Positions 35,286-48,050 of a DNA stretch of 64,000 nucleotides are shown here, one piece after another. Position 1 is the first letter of the stretch. Every line of letters starts with the position of its first letter. Under the pieces are notes generated by a model. That model saw only the letters and a program-made list of their open reading frames with translations. It was not told the origin of the DNA and did not search any database. Origin of the DNA: Gentiana macrophylla (lineage: Eukaryota; Streptophyta; Magnoliopsida; Gentianales; Gentianaceae); assembly GCA_026214975.1 (NCBI GenBank), contig CM047805.1, positions 112,897,845 through 112,961,844 of the forward strand, written 5' to 3'. The position numbers and the translations under genes were made by a program.

Positions 35286-37041
35286 TGTTGGTCCTTGGAA
35301 AGGCTAACAAAAGTTTAGAGGGGGTTAATAAACTTGTCACCAAAACTTTCCTAAATCGAAAGTACCTCAGAACTCGAGTTTCTCCGAAACCCAAACCGAC
35401 GCCGATTAAGTTTTGTTCTGCACCTTAAATCTCAGTAGAGTTCACTAACTCAATCGAGTATAAGTCAATACTGACTTATTCTTAGTTTAGTTAACTGGCA
35501 GCGGATAGAACTAGCCTTAAGTGCAATAGATGTGTCAATAAAGATCTGAACCTCCTATGTATCAGTTTGGTGCTGACTCAGTGTCTAATTTTTACTGAGT
35601 GAAATGATGAAGTGATTATGCAATAATTAAAACAATCACAGCACAAATGTAAGAGCATAGAGTAAATCAACACAAGATTTGTTTATGGAAGTTCGGGTGG
35701 TGTAATCCCGCACGTCTCCCTTCTCCGTGTGGTGTGTGAGGTATCACTAGAATCTTGAGATAACCGTTACAAAATCCTAGCCTAATGACAAATTCTTCAC
35801 GACACCCTAGTTTCACTGTCTACACATAATGAAGAAAGGTAGAATTGCTCCTTCATTTCTCATGCACACCGATCCTTCGGAGGTGGAATGACTCTTTCAC
35901 CACTCACCATCGACATACACACGAAGCAGATCGCACCAACAATTGTGGCAACCAATTTGCAAATCAGATGAGGAAAGGTGGAGTTGCTCTCCTCAAACTA
36001 TGCACACCAACCCCTTTTCACAAAGGTTAGGTTTAGAATTAATCAAAAGATTAATTCAAATGAGTCGTCTGATTCTTCGGATATAGCGTTGTAGCTCCAA
36101 GATCCCTTCTTCCCCTTAATGGGTTAATGGATCTTTCTTTTAAATCTCCAAGGCAATTCGCTGGCTTCCCCTTTCTAGATATGAAATATGATTTTCTGGA
36201 TGCGGATCTTTAGATATGTGCTTTTCAAACTTCTCCGATCCCCTTCTTCAATCCTTTTCTCTCGTGTATTTATAGGGTGATGTAACGGTCAACTAGCTCT
36301 TGTAGCCGTTACATTTTTCGTTTAGCCAACGCTTATATGTACGACCTTTGTCGCTTGGTCGATTCAAATTCAACAAGGCCTTAACTCGCTTTTCTACTCT
36401 TCTTCAAAATCGAGTACCTTGTATTCTTGACATCCGACTTTTATTGACTAAGTCGAGTACACCATTCAAACTTCCTTCTTCTCCTCGATAATCGATAATC
36501 TTTGTCCTTAAGATTATTCAAACTTTACATGATCTATAGTTCAGCCAGTCACCACAGATTTGCATGAATCTCGATTTATAGTCACGGCTTAATCGACTTT
36601 AACCGAGTTTGCCACTGAGTTCTTTGATCTTCAACAACCGAGTCTGTGTCCCTCGGTTCTTGATCTTCAACAATCGAGTCTGTGTCCTCAGATCTTGGGC
36701 CTTCTTAGATAGGCCAACTGAGTCTGTGTCCCTCAGCGAGCTTATCTTTTTCAGTTCTTGCATGACTGAGTCTGCTTCCTCAGTTCTTCATATATAAACT
36801 CAGTTTTCTTGTTGCGACTCATCTGTTTGCCTAGTTTCTAACTATTACAATGCTTGTCTGAAATAACCTATACAAGGTTCAGACTCTAGATAGAACTTAT
36901 ACATTTTTCTCTAGACTGTTTCTTGCTTCTTCATTCATTATGCACTATAACAACTAGTTATGACTTCATCATCATGGGTTATAAGTGATCTTATTAATTA
37001 CGTGACGAATCATCATCAAAACAAAAATATTATTTCCAACA
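35286..37041 (-). repeat. LTR3 (5' LTR of unit 2)
   Basis: 1756 bp, TGTTGGAAATAATATTT at 37041 to GGACCAACA at 35286 on the minus strand. TATA box CTATAAATA at 36267-36275; conserved R/U5 block at 35681-35750. The G-run seen in LTR1 and LTR2 is short here. Confidence 0.92.
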
Positions 37042-37474
37042 CTAACCTTATTCCAAACTTGATGATCTGGATATCAAAAGAAAGCCTTCTTCATGCTGAT
37101 TCCAAATCTTCCATCGATTCTGAAAATGGATTCAGACTTGTGAGAATTTTGAAGAAGTCTTCTTCCATGCATTTCTGTTTCTTTTTCTCCTCTCCTGTAC
37201 CAAATTTGAACAAAAGTGGGATTTTATTTTCCCTCAACTTCTGAAAAATTCCAAGTAAGGGAAGTTAATTTCTACAAAATAAACTTCCAAGGAGTTATTG
37301 CAAGAAAGTCCTATAATTCCCTTTTAATTCCATTAAAACCCTACAAATACTAATTTTTCCAAAAGTAATATTTCTTTTACCAAGACTTTAATCCACAAAT
37401 ATTTAAATATAATATTTCATTCCGTAAAAAGACACATCTGCCCTTTTACGAAAGGTCGGGATATTACACACGTC

Positions 37475-38411
37475 TCACGTTATTATTGGATAAAAACTAA
37501 TTAAAATACGACCAAAGTTCAGTTTACCAGTACTATAAAATATTTCGTCATATGAAAATGAACAACATTTATTCTTCAAAGTTAATGAAAAGCCTTCGAC
37601 ATCTAATGTAGAAATAGAAATAATGTTTTTCGTAGGATCAGGAACAAAAGAACACTTATTTAACTCAAGTACTAGCCTATTGGTTGGTTGGGAAGAAAAT
37701 AAACTCCTACGGTTAGTGGGAAGAAACACTTGCTCCATTCACTTACACAATGTGTCCACCTCTCTTTTCTTTAGATCCTTAGTATGTTCTTCTTAGTCCA
37801 TACATACTCGTGCAAATATCAGAACCACATCCCGTATCTAATACCAGTGGTCACACTTGGAAGAAGTAATATTGATTTCAATCATAAACATATACCTGAA
37901 GTCGAAGCATAACCATGGTTGTTCTTCTTGGTATCAAAGAAAGCCTTGCAGTTTCTCCTCTAGTGGCCAGGTTTGCCACAGTGGAATGAATCATCCTTAG
38001 TCTTGTCCTTGGCTATTTTGCCTTTCGGCTTAGGAGGCTCCTTTCCTTTTGTTCTTCTTTGAGCATTTTCTCACCCTTAGAAGAACTCACAAGAAACATT
38101 TGCTTTCTTTTGTCCACAATACCCTCAACAATCTTAAGCATATTCAACAACTATGGGAACAAAGAATCAAGCTTGTTCATGTTATAAATCAACACAAACT
38201 TTGAGAAAGAGTCGGGTAGAGACCGAAGAATCAAGTCAATACCTAATTGTGCACCAGTTTAGAACCAAGCTTCTCAGCTTCTCTGTGTAACTGCTCATCC
38301 TTAGTACAAGAACACTTACCAAGTTCTTGGATCCATCTTACATCTAAAAGGCCATCGAGACCTCATACTTCTCAAGACAAGACTATAGGGCATAGAGCTC
38401 TCTCAGGTGAC
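37475..38411 (-). pseudogene. Ty1/copia gag zinc knuckle and pre-integrase fragment
   Basis: 37475-37738 (87 residues) reads LVLELNKCSFVPDPTKNIISISTLDVEGFSL and NKCCSFSYDEIFYS, which fits the copia protease/GAG-pre-integrase region (LELN-C-YVP-NIISVS-LD-GFSF). Upstream on the minus strand, near 37930-37990, a CCHC knuckle is decayed: FH-C-GKPG-H-stop-RRN-C, with the first Cys replaced by Ser and the Trp after His turned into TAG. 37740-37920 and 38000-38411 show only scattered gag-like codons. It abuts the putative gypsy LTR at 37469. Confidence 0.75.
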
Positions 38412-39560
38412 CTATAATGTGTTGGATCGGGAACACACAATAAATACTCTAAAGGGGGCGTGAATAGAGTATCACTACCTTTTAAAATTCTTTAACCACT
38501 TTCAAAAACACTGAGCAAATTAATACAATTAAAGTGGTTTATCACAAAATCAGAGTATACACTTAACTTAGTTCAATTAACTAACCTAGACTGAAGATCT
38601 AGTTTCGATTAACTATAAGAACCTAAGTTAACTTTAGTTGATATGTTTCTAGATCAAGTTCAGTTTGATAAGATAAATACTTTCTATGCAGAACTGAAAC
38701 CTTAACCAATTGATGAACTGGTTGAACACTATTTGCAGTTACAACACTTAACCAAAATCAGCACAACAGAGATGCAGATTTAAGATTTAGGTTGTTGTCC
38801 TAGTACATGAATTTCTATGTGTTCATTAAACAATGCAGGCACAGAATTGCAGATTCAATTCTAGTCTTGTTTAAGCCTAAGCATGTAATTCTAAGGTTGT
38901 GTGTCAAGGTAATAAACTGTCTAAAGCACATATGTGTGATCTACTAGAGATCACAGCGACACACAAGATTTTTAACTATACGTCGCTTAATCTTATACAA
39001 ATTACAATGTAAAACAAATAGGGATGAAAAATACAAACATTTTATCGTTAAAGTGTTACTAACCGATAATTCAAATTAGTGTTAGTCTTGAGTGAAGCCA
39101 CACTCCTACTAACACTAAGATGTTCTAAATCCTTAGTAACAACCATCAACTGATTTCTACAACACACTCACCAAAAGAGATTCATGACCCGGATTCTGCT
39201 CCATGGATCCATATACCGTAAATTTCGATTCGAACTCATCGAACCACAACTAGATCCAAGTTGTGCCCTTGTTATTGCTCCTCAATAACAAATGTGAGAA
39301 CACCTCTACACAACAAGTACTCACTTACAATTTCATAGAGTTACACTCTAATCACTCACACCTCACTTATCTTTAACACTCAAGAAACAAAAACTGTTTA
39401 CAAAATACAAGTGTTGTAAAGAAACTGAAGTGTGAGAAGTTAGTGCAATAGTTGAAAGACTGAGAGACTGTTCTACTCAATGAATTTGATGTGGCAGGGG
39501 TATATAGAGAGGCACCCCAATTCTTTTTGCAATCCAGCTTTATTTTAAAGAGATTTAGAT
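38412..39560 (-). repeat. Truncated copia-type LTR (LTR10)
   Basis: It starts TGTTGGATCGGGAACAC at 38412 and has AAAGGGGGCGTGAATAGAG in the place where LTR1-3 have GAGGGGGTGAATAAAC, so it is read on the minus strand. A TATA-like CTATATA lies at about 39499. The 5' part is cut where homology to element B starts (about 39560-39590). No partner was found. Confidence 0.6.
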
Positions 39561-39589
39561 ACTTAAACGTATTTTAGAACATTTCTCAA

Positions 39590-41320
39590 ACGGTATATTC
39601 TTTGATTTCGTTTCATTCAACAATCGAGAAACAAAAATGATTGCTAAAAACTACAACATAAAAATAAAGATAATTAGAGTGGTGTTATTTCTACATGCAA
39701 AATTAAAAAAAGGCCTTTTTCTTTATAATTTTGCTTCCACTAGTCAACTACTCCCAATTGACTTTCAAGAATTTCCAAAAACTCTTTAGTGGGCAAGATC
39801 TCATCTAATTACCCCGATTCCCGACGTGGGCCGATCAACCGGAACAATTCGACAAGTAAGTAGCACTTACCAATCACATATCTATGTGACTCTTGGTGGT
39901 TGACCAGTCTACTCTTTGACACTACACATCACCATGTGACATCCAACCCCATGTCTCTAAAATTGGACGGACCTGACTTGGGTCAATCACCACAAAATTT
40001 TAGTTAAGTCATAACCCAATATTCGTGAGATCTCATACAATCATATCTCAATAATAATGTAGGTCAACTCCCGTGTAATGATCGCTTGGATCCAAAATTT
40101 TTGTTGTGGGAGTATTTACATAATTTAGTAATTGGTCTCATCATTACATACCTATCTCTATAGACACATACCATATACATTCTTCTAGATCGTGTCTAGT
40201 CATGCATCTATCGTATCACATAAAATAAATAAGTGCATAAAGTAACCAATATGATCATGGACTTTCCCTATGTGCGGTTTCGAATACAAAATGACGAAAC
40301 CATGGGTCCCGAACTAAGGGTAGCAACAAACTCCAATGGATCTTAATGTTGTCTTCTTTTGGACTTCATCTTCCACTCAATCTTGTTACATATATTTTCA
40401 TCTAATATAAATAAATACACCCACCGCACATGAGGGAGCTAACGGGAATAGGAGAAATGTAGAAAATAAACGTTCATTCTTCATACGGTCTAGGACAACT
40501 TTTAATCCAAAAGAAAATAAAACAATCCACATTTTTCCTATTGGTCGAGTCCATGATCATTCAGGGTCTATATAATCATATTATATAAAAGTAAACCATC
40601 CAATCCATACAAGCATATCATAAGAAAAAAAATTAAAACTACCAATTCGCGCATTTTTCATCCAATTAATTAATTAAATAATTATTAATTGAAATCAAAA
40701 TTAACGATAACTTCAAAATCAGTTTAATTTTGAATTTAATTCAAAACTATTTCAAAAATAAAATCAAAATAAAATAAATCTCTTATGTTTCTTACTTTTG
40801 ATTCACTAACCAAAAGTGATGCCTTGTGGTTCAACTTGCACCATAATGCATCAATCTAGGCCTATTCAAAATTTTGAATGACCTAGGTTAACCTTAGGTC
40901 CACAATTATGGACCATAGGTTCAACCCTTTTACTCAATAATTTGAGAGATGTGGTTAACTCATAGGTTCAAACTTTTTGAACCTATGGGAGGCCATGAGG
41001 CATGCCAATGATTAAAACATTTTGAACCATTGGCTAATCACATGGCATCAACTTAAACAAAAGAGATATTACCAACAACAACATGAACCATATGGAATCA
41101 CAAATACACAAAATAAAAATAGGAGACCTATACCTGTTGACCAGCTAGGGCCGACCCCGACAGCAGGTTACCCTACCGCAGCCGGCGACCTGCCGACCGG
41201 TGGTGGGTCGCTGATCCAAAATATTTTTTTGTTAATCCAAATCATGCATATTCAAGATGCGATAAGCACGATGAAAATTACTACGCAAATTAATTATGCT
41301 TATTGCTTAATTCGAATACC
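39590..41320 (-). other. Leader of copia element B (non-coding)
   Basis: Homologous to 9440-11330 of element A. It lacks the 10703-11033 insertion. The plus-strand frame 41022-41327 spans the homologous non-coding segment and is not supported. The element is truncated at its left end before any gag. Confidence 0.65.
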
Positions 41321-41332
41321 GTTCTGATACCA
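41321..41332 (-). promoter_or_regulatory. Primer binding site of element B
   Basis: The minus strand reads TGGTATCAGAAC, one base from the standard initiator-Met site. Confidence 0.85.
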
Positions 41333-41334
41333 CA

Positions 41335-41943
41335 ATTAGAAAATCAACGCAGGAACGCAGCGGAATTTAAATTTTTGATTTCCTTTTGATCAAGATCGAC
41401 TTCATTTAAATAATAAGCAATAAGAAAGTAGATAAAGATTCATACCAGTTTGATCTAAAAGATCATCTCTTTTTCTACGTTTGTAGTTTATGCACGAAGC
41501 TGTCCAAGTGTTCGGCCTCTAACGTTCATCCACACGAATAACCGCTGGAATCCTCCTATAAGATTGCTATCGGAAAATTCGACTTCTGGTCGCATTTTCT
41601 TCTTCCCAACACTCTTTCTCAAGAAGATCTTTTTATCTCACTAAAATATTACAAGAATATTGTGTTGTAAAAGAGTTGTCACAACTCCCTTTTAAAAGTA
41701 AGTGACACTATATGCATGGAGGAGTAGGGAACAAGAAACAATTTTCCAATAAATTGAGAATTTAATAAATCAATCGATACTTGATTGATTATCTCATTAA
41801 GATTTTCCTTAATCTTATATAGGCCATATATTTAATATCTTATATTAAATACTTCTAAGATATTACATAATATCTAATATTAAAAGAATAGCTTTATTAT
41901 ATTACTATGTACATATCAATTACACATTTGTATTCTACACGCA

Positions 41944-42014
<71 letters not shown>

Positions 42015-43151
42015 AAGATAATATTATTAATATCCAAGATTATTTATTCATAATAAATAAATACTAGAATATTAATTTCCACTATAACACTTTAAAGTAG
42101 GCATAAATAAATCTTTATCCGGTTATCAATATAATCCACAATTTAATTCCGGCTCGTTGTTCATATGTGTCTGACCCGATAGGCTTCAAAATATGTTGGT
42201 AGTAAGCATAAAGTACATTTACCAAAATTCCTTTTTACACCTAACGATCATGATTAGTGTCTAGCAACACGTCATGACCCTCAATCATCGGAATAGTCAA
42301 GTGTGTTGACTAATCACTTTCATGTGAGACGGTTACTGTGTAAATAAAACCTATCACTGTTATAATATCCATACGGTCGTAGCTCGAGAGTCAAAACATT
42401 AACGATTGTATCTTATAATGTGGATATTCTATTCTTTCGAAGCAACTCATTAATTCTGCTTTGCAAAGACTTTCAAGAATAAGACATGCCTTATAAGAAG
42501 GCCCTTCCGGGTAATTACTCCTACTAGTAGGATACGCTATTTCCGGATGAGCGACATAAATGATACGTATGCTTTAATATTACACTCAATCACTACCGCA
42601 CGATCGCTCCGTGGCTAGGGGAAACATCAATAGTGCCAAAGCATGACAATCCACACCGTGATGTTATGAAGACTCCAGTCTAAGCATAATTACACAACCG
42701 CCACATAGTGCAACACTTAATAAAGTAAGTGGGTCAATCTAACATACGCATTCTCTAATACACGTCCACATACAATCCAAGTGTCTCTACAATTAGATAG
42801 ATAATATTTATCACTATCTTCACAAGATAGAAGACATCTAATATGTGCTAGTCTAACCATACTATTAATGTCCCATTTAATAATTAATACGACTAGAGAT
42901 ATTTAAGTATAGACCACTTAACATGAATTGAGATCTCATTAACCATAAATCACTATTGTGATTTCTCTATCATAGTTCGACACTTGGGACATTATCACAT
43001 ATACAATATCATAACTGGTTCGTTAGACGAACAAATATATAATAACAGAAAAGACTTTTATTTATATGTATAAACATAAAGACGCAGTAGGAATGATTCG
43101 ATCCGGTCAGATCCGGTCCAACCCGATTGGGCTCAAGGCACTACATCAACA
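41335..43151 (-). repeat. LTR B (5' LTR of element B)
   Basis: About 1.82 kb, from TGTTGATGTAG at 43151 to TTTTCTAA next to the PBS. Homologous to LTR A but clearly diverged. It carries an expanded (TA)n tract at 41954-42012 that LTR A lacks. Both A and B copies are 5' LTRs with their own PBS, so they represent two separate insertions rather than one pair. Confidence 0.8.
41954..42012. repeat. (TA)n microsatellite in LTR B
   Basis: About 29 TA units preceded by a short GT run. Confidence 0.95.
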
Positions 43152-43589
43152 ACTTTCATCTAGAAATGTGAGAAAAATAGTTTCTTGACCTAGCTATTGG
43201 GAAGAAGAAAAACTATTGTTTTTCTTGAAGGCATATTCGAGGAGGTTCAAATGCGGGATCGACGCCCACCAATCGTCGCTTAGAGACATAAACCGAAGTT
43301 CACGCATCTCGATTCGGTTGGGTAAATTATCAAACCTTCTTGTAGATTAGCTTTATTAAATTATGTGTATCAGATCATGGTAAAATCAAAACAAATTTAG
43401 TTCATAGTTTCAGATGTGCATGATCGAGAGTCTCGATCGGTGCTGTAAACCTGATTCGTAACTGCTCTGAAAGCGTAAAAATCCTAGCCGCGAAAAAAAC
43501 CACCATCGCCGTGGATGGACCCGATAAATTTCCAGGCCGGGTTTTTTTTTTGTTTCGGATCCGATTCGGGTTGACTGTGTATCCAGCAA
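43152..43589. other. Unassigned junction sequence
   Basis: Sequence between LTR B and the plus-strand ORF3 remnant. It contains the run of GTTTTTTTTTG near 43545. The minus-strand frame 43402-43593 has no recognisable motif. Confidence 0.4.
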
Positions 43590-44706
43590 TCAAGATTGTT
43601 GATGATAGACTTACTTCTTATATAACTCACAAGTTCGTAGAATGTGATGCCAAGATTGCAATTCTAGACAGAAAGGTGGACTAAGTTGCAAGGAAAAATG
43701 GGAACTATTTAATCCACAAATGAAGAAATTTTGGTTGTAGTCAAGAAGATTCTTGATGCATCCAAAAAGGGTGAAATGAAGGTGGATAAGTTGGATACTG
43801 ATAATAAGTTAGATATTGATAAGCCTGAAGAGAAATTCCTTCAACCCGTTTCTAACATATAAAACGAAGAAAGAGAATTCCTCAAGATAAGTCTCATGAG
43901 AGAGGAAGAAACTCAGAAAAAGAAAGAAAATGAGGATAAGAAAAAGAAATATGGATGTGCCCAGGGAGAAGGCCGGTCATCAGAAGAAGAAACCAAAAGA
44001 CGGAGACAAGGATCAGTACCCTAAAAGTGTGTGAGATCAGGCAGGAGAAATCATTATCAAATCTGGACATACTGTCCAGTTTGGGAAAACCAAATATGAA
44101 ACAATCTGAGGAGATGGATTAAACCAGAATAAGAAGGAAAAGGATGATGGTGTCACAGCCAGAGCTAAAGTTGTAGCAACAAACAAGTATGATTTGTCAT
44201 TATTACTTTTTGTAGATGCATGGAAATTCATTGATGAAAAATATGCAGATCCAAAGACTGTCAAGAAAGAAGATCAAAGCTAAAATTAGATGACGATTTC
44301 ATATTCCCTAGAGGTTAGAGTTACTTGAAGAGTTTATGATAATGAGATTCAATGCTTTTAACAGAGACCTTGACAATAATTTGGCAATGGATGTGTGCAA
44401 GCAACATCATAGTTGGTATGAACCATCAGAATTTGATTGAGTCTGGAAATTCAGAGAAGCAAAGAAAGAGATAATTATACTAGAAGAAGAGATATCGAGA
44501 AGATGATTTGAATGCAAATCAAATCAAGAATTAACTTTCATTTTATTTTATGCATTAATTTGTAACATCTTGAAATTCTAATAAAATGGAAAAATTTAAT
44601 CAGACTCATGATCTCAATGAATTATTATTTTTTCTTCTTGAATTAATTAATTTCTAAGATCTATATAGGTTTATGCGGGTATTGACATAATCAAAAATAG
44701 GGAAAT
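43590..44706 (+). pseudogene. ORF3 C-terminal remnant, plus-strand pol-less element
   Basis: In shifting plus-strand frames this reads IKIVDDRLTSYITHKFVECD, VKKILDASKKGEMKVDKLD, an acidic/basic EEETQKKKENEDKKKK stretch, YDLSLLLFVDAWKFIDEKYAD and FREAKKEIIILEEEI. The composition and position (followed by polypurine tract CAAAAATAGGGAAAT and an LTR start at 44707) are those of the ORF3 tail in the minus-strand elements. The long minus-strand frame at 44037-44264 is antisense. 5' parts are missing. Confidence 0.55.
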
Positions 44707-47700
44707 TGTTAGGAAGTTTATGTTAGAAATAAAATTGTTAATTTTGATGATGATGTTTATTTGTTTGTTTTAACCCTATTGATGAGTGCTGAGTCCAACT
44801 GTTATAGTGAAAAGCTTAAAAATGTCTAAAGATGAATGTATATGTTTATTAGAGTCTGATTATTTTATAGGTTAATTCAGACATGCACTGTAATATAAAT
44901 CTTATAGGTTTTAGTAGAGTCTAGGACCTTTGCCGAAATCCTATCTAGATGGTTTATTGAGGTTTCAGACTCAATTGACTTTATCTAGAACTGAAGCTGA
45001 AGGCTTTAGGAACAAACTCGATTCTTTAAGGTCAAGACCAAACTCAATTTTTGAAGACTAAAGTCTAAGGTTTTTGACTCGCTTATTGAAGACTAAGCCG
45101 AGATCAGAAAGTTAGAATTCATGAAAGTCTATGATGACCTGAACTGATTTTATAGATCTTGTATTGAAGGTCTAAGATCCAAAAAGGACAATGTGACGAA
45201 GAGGATCTTAGTTATTAATTTGATTAAATTGGTATCATCTCATCTTAAAAAAGTAAGATCAGATGAATAAGCATAATAGCTGAAGAATGGATGAAAGCTG
45301 AGATTATGCAAAAACCAGCTGACTGCTGAGGAAACCAAGACATGAAAACAGTTGAGTAAGTGTCAGTTAATCAGATCAACTGAAGGAAAATTTGAATGCT
45401 GAAGATCAAGAATTCAGATTGGTTGATGGTCGGATATGTCAGAAAGGACATTGACAGTCTGTCAGGATGATGGAATATATGAAGGAATCCAAGAAGGAGT
45501 CGGGAATTAAAATATTCAAACGTTGGATCCTACACTATAAACATGAGACTTAGCGACAAGGATCAAACACCTTTGATTGCATTATGTTTATCAATAGCAT
45601 TAAAGTTCTACTAAGTCATCACCATCATCTTTGTGCTAAAACTGCCAGATCCTGAAAATCTTCAAGTGTCCATGTGTACAACGATCTACCAAGTATTTGA
45701 ACACTTGAAGATTCTGAAGCTAAATCACTATATATCTTGATTCAATCTTTCTTTGATCTAATCAAAGGTTCAATAGTATGAAGCATCCGGTCTAGGGTGT
45801 TAAGGACAGTTGTTGCAGTCAGGCAGAATATGTGTGGTGGAGCTGGTGAAGAGGCAATTCAATCCTTCAAGAATCAGTGAAGCATTTGGAGAAGCAACAA
45901 TTCTTCCTGTTATCCAAGAGCTTGGACTGTGAAGCTAGGGATTAGTGAAGGACAATCATACTAGGACTTTTTGTAACTTCACCGCAATGAGAACTAGTGG
46001 AATTTTACCTCCAACATCACAAGAGAAGAGTGGACTGACATGATTACACTACCTGGAACCACTATAAAAACTGTGTTTTTATTTGTGCATTTACTTTATT
46101 CAATTTAATTTATTGCAGTTTAATTTACAGTATTTATTTATTTCAAATATCAAGCTGACATTTAAAAAATTCATTGAATCACACCAAGCACTTAGCTGAG
46201 TTCACCAAACTCAGCACAACATACTTTCAACAGAACAACAAGATCTCAGAAAAAGGCTTAATAATTTATCCGCTGCATTTAACTGAGCTGTAGTATAAGT
46301 CAGCAGACTAAATCTCAGCTAAGTTATCTTAACTCCATAAATAGTTTAAAGTGACAAGTTTATTCACCACTGTTGGAAATAAAATTAAGTTTTGATGATG
46401 ATTCATCTTTTATTATTTGTTATGTTTAAACCCCATTGATGAAGTGTCATAACTAGCTATTATAGTGCAAAGCAAAAAGATATCTTGAAACTGAATGTAT
46501 AGGGTTGATTAGAGTCTGATTATAGTATAGGTTATATCAGACATGCATTGTAATAGATAGGATTGAAGACTGAGGAACTGAGGGAACAAAATCAGTTATA
46601 AAGACCGAGGGACCAGACTCAGTTATTGAAGACTGAAGAACTGAGGGTTCAAACTCAGTTTATAAGCCGAGACTATATAGTTAGATTTCAGGTAAGTTCT
46701 GTGATGACCTGAACTGACTCTATAGATCTTGTAAAGAAGATCTAAGTTATATAAGGACAATGTAATCTAGTAAGTACAATGAGATATTAAATGGTGTACC
46801 CTGATCTCACGAATAAAGATCAGATGAAAAGCTAGGAGTACGCAGTTTAAGAAGAAGAGTAAAACTGAGTTAATGCTCCTTAACAGTTAGAAAATGAAAA
46901 CTAAGGAAACTCAATCAGCTAGACAACCAAGCAGTTTTACAAGGGAACCAGAACGTTGAAGATCAAGCTATCTGATTGGTTGATAGACTGTCAATTGTCA
47001 GAAAGGACACTGACGTTCAATGTGTACTAAGCAAGACCACCAACGGCTCTGAGGATTCAAATTCAAACATTGGAAATACCCCTATAAATAGACCACTTAT
47101 AATTCAAGAAGAAGTGCAGAGTTATAAGGTTGAAAATCTTCAAGAAAGATAAATATTCAGAGGGAAAGTGATTTTAAGAACTCCTGCTAAGAATGAAAAG
47201 AAAGTTCAAGAAATCTTCCAAGTGTTTTTCAGAGCATTCAAGAAATCATCTAGACAAGATAACACTTGAAGAAATATAGCTCACTTTGATAATTATATAT
47301 ATATCAAGAAGAAGAAGCTCACATAAGTTGAATCATTTACTTGATTCAACTATCAACTTTGATTTTATCAAATGATAGACTGTGAAACACCAAGAAGGTG
47401 TGAATGATAGTTGTGGTGCAGTAAGGAAGACTGTGTTTGTGGTGGAGCTAGTGAAATGGCAATACTACGTACCCTTCAAGAACCAGTGGAGCAGACTTAG
47501 TGACACAACAATTCTAGTGAAGGACAATTGCTAATTTAGCGAAGGACAATTGCTAATTTACTTTGTGTCTTGTAACGTTAACTCATGAACTTAGTGAATT
47601 TCCTCCAACATCACAGGAGAAGAAATGAATGATAGGATTACACCACCTGGAACCTCTATAAACTTTGCGTTATTTACAACATTTTATATCCGTGTTCGTG

Positions 47701-48050
47701 ATTGATTGCACTATTATTTATCATTACACAACTCAGTTTGCACCAGTAAATTGAAGATCACGCAGCATATTTCAAAGAACTTCACAACTGATAATAAGAA
47801 CTGATATTAAGATCAACAAAGGCTTTAAGGTAATATATTCCACGGCATTTAACTCAGTTGTTGATTTAGTCACCAGACTCAATCCCAGCTCAGTTATCTT
47901 AACTCCAAGTTTCTTAAGTACCAGTTTATTTGAGAAAGAAAAGTTTTAGAAGACAAGTTTATTCACCCCCCTCTAAACTTGTCACAAGCCTTTACAAGGG
48001 ACCAACACCCCCTTTAAACTTGTCCAAATCCTTTCCAAAGTACCAAGAGT
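44707..48050 (+). repeat. LTR6, interrupted by LTR7
   Basis: It starts TGTTAGGAAGTTTATG at 44707 after a polypurine tract, so it is the 3' LTR of the preceding remnant. It runs to 46370 (TTTATTCACCAC) and resumes at 48008 (CCCCCTTTAAACTTGTCC) to about 48050. TATA-like CTATAAAC at 45534-45542; conserved R/U5 block at 45996-46072. Confidence 0.8.
46371..48007 (+). repeat. LTR7, solo LTR nested in LTR6
   Basis: 1637 bp from TGTTGGAAATAAAATTAAG to AAGGGACCAACA. TATA box CTATAAATA at 47082-47090; conserved R/U5 block at 47596-47662. It splits LTR6 in its terminal CACCCCC motif (flanks ACCAC and CCCCC, an imperfect target duplication). No interior remains. Confidence 0.88.

Larger units (their letters stand above)
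23261..37041 (-). mobile_element. Tandem array LTR-interior-LTR-interior-LTR of a pol-less copia-related element
   Basis: Three homologous LTRs (23261-25040, 30184-31948, 35286-37041) separate two homologous interiors, all read on the minus strand. The middle LTR serves as 5' LTR of unit 1 and 3' LTR of unit 2. The unit period is 6923 bp on the left, which falls to 5094 bp when the 1829-bp solo LTR is removed, against 5102 bp on the right. This is the product expected from unequal recombination between LTRs or from template switching. Neither interior contains protease, integrase, RT or RNase H. Flanks (TTAAT left, CTAAC right) are not a clean target duplication. Confidence 0.88.
21480..37469 (-). 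repeat. Probable Ty3/gypsy (Tekay/Del-like) LTR split by the copia-related array
   Basis: The right part (37042-37469) begins on the minus strand with TGTAATATCCCGACC, a start typical of Tekay/Del LTRs. The left part (about 21480-23260) has the GC-richer middle often seen in such LTRs: duplicated CCTCCGTA(C/T)GTAGGGTC at about 22190 and 22230, and palindromic repeats at 22694-22827. The two parts would be one LTR of about 2.2 kb interrupted at 23260/37042. The left edge is uncertain and no PBS was found. The assignment rests on memory of LTR style, not alignment. Confidence 0.4.

Noticed and set aside
37475..37738. Host gene exon
   Set aside because: The LELN...NIISIS pattern matches copia pre-integrase, and a decayed gag zinc knuckle lies upstream on the same strand.
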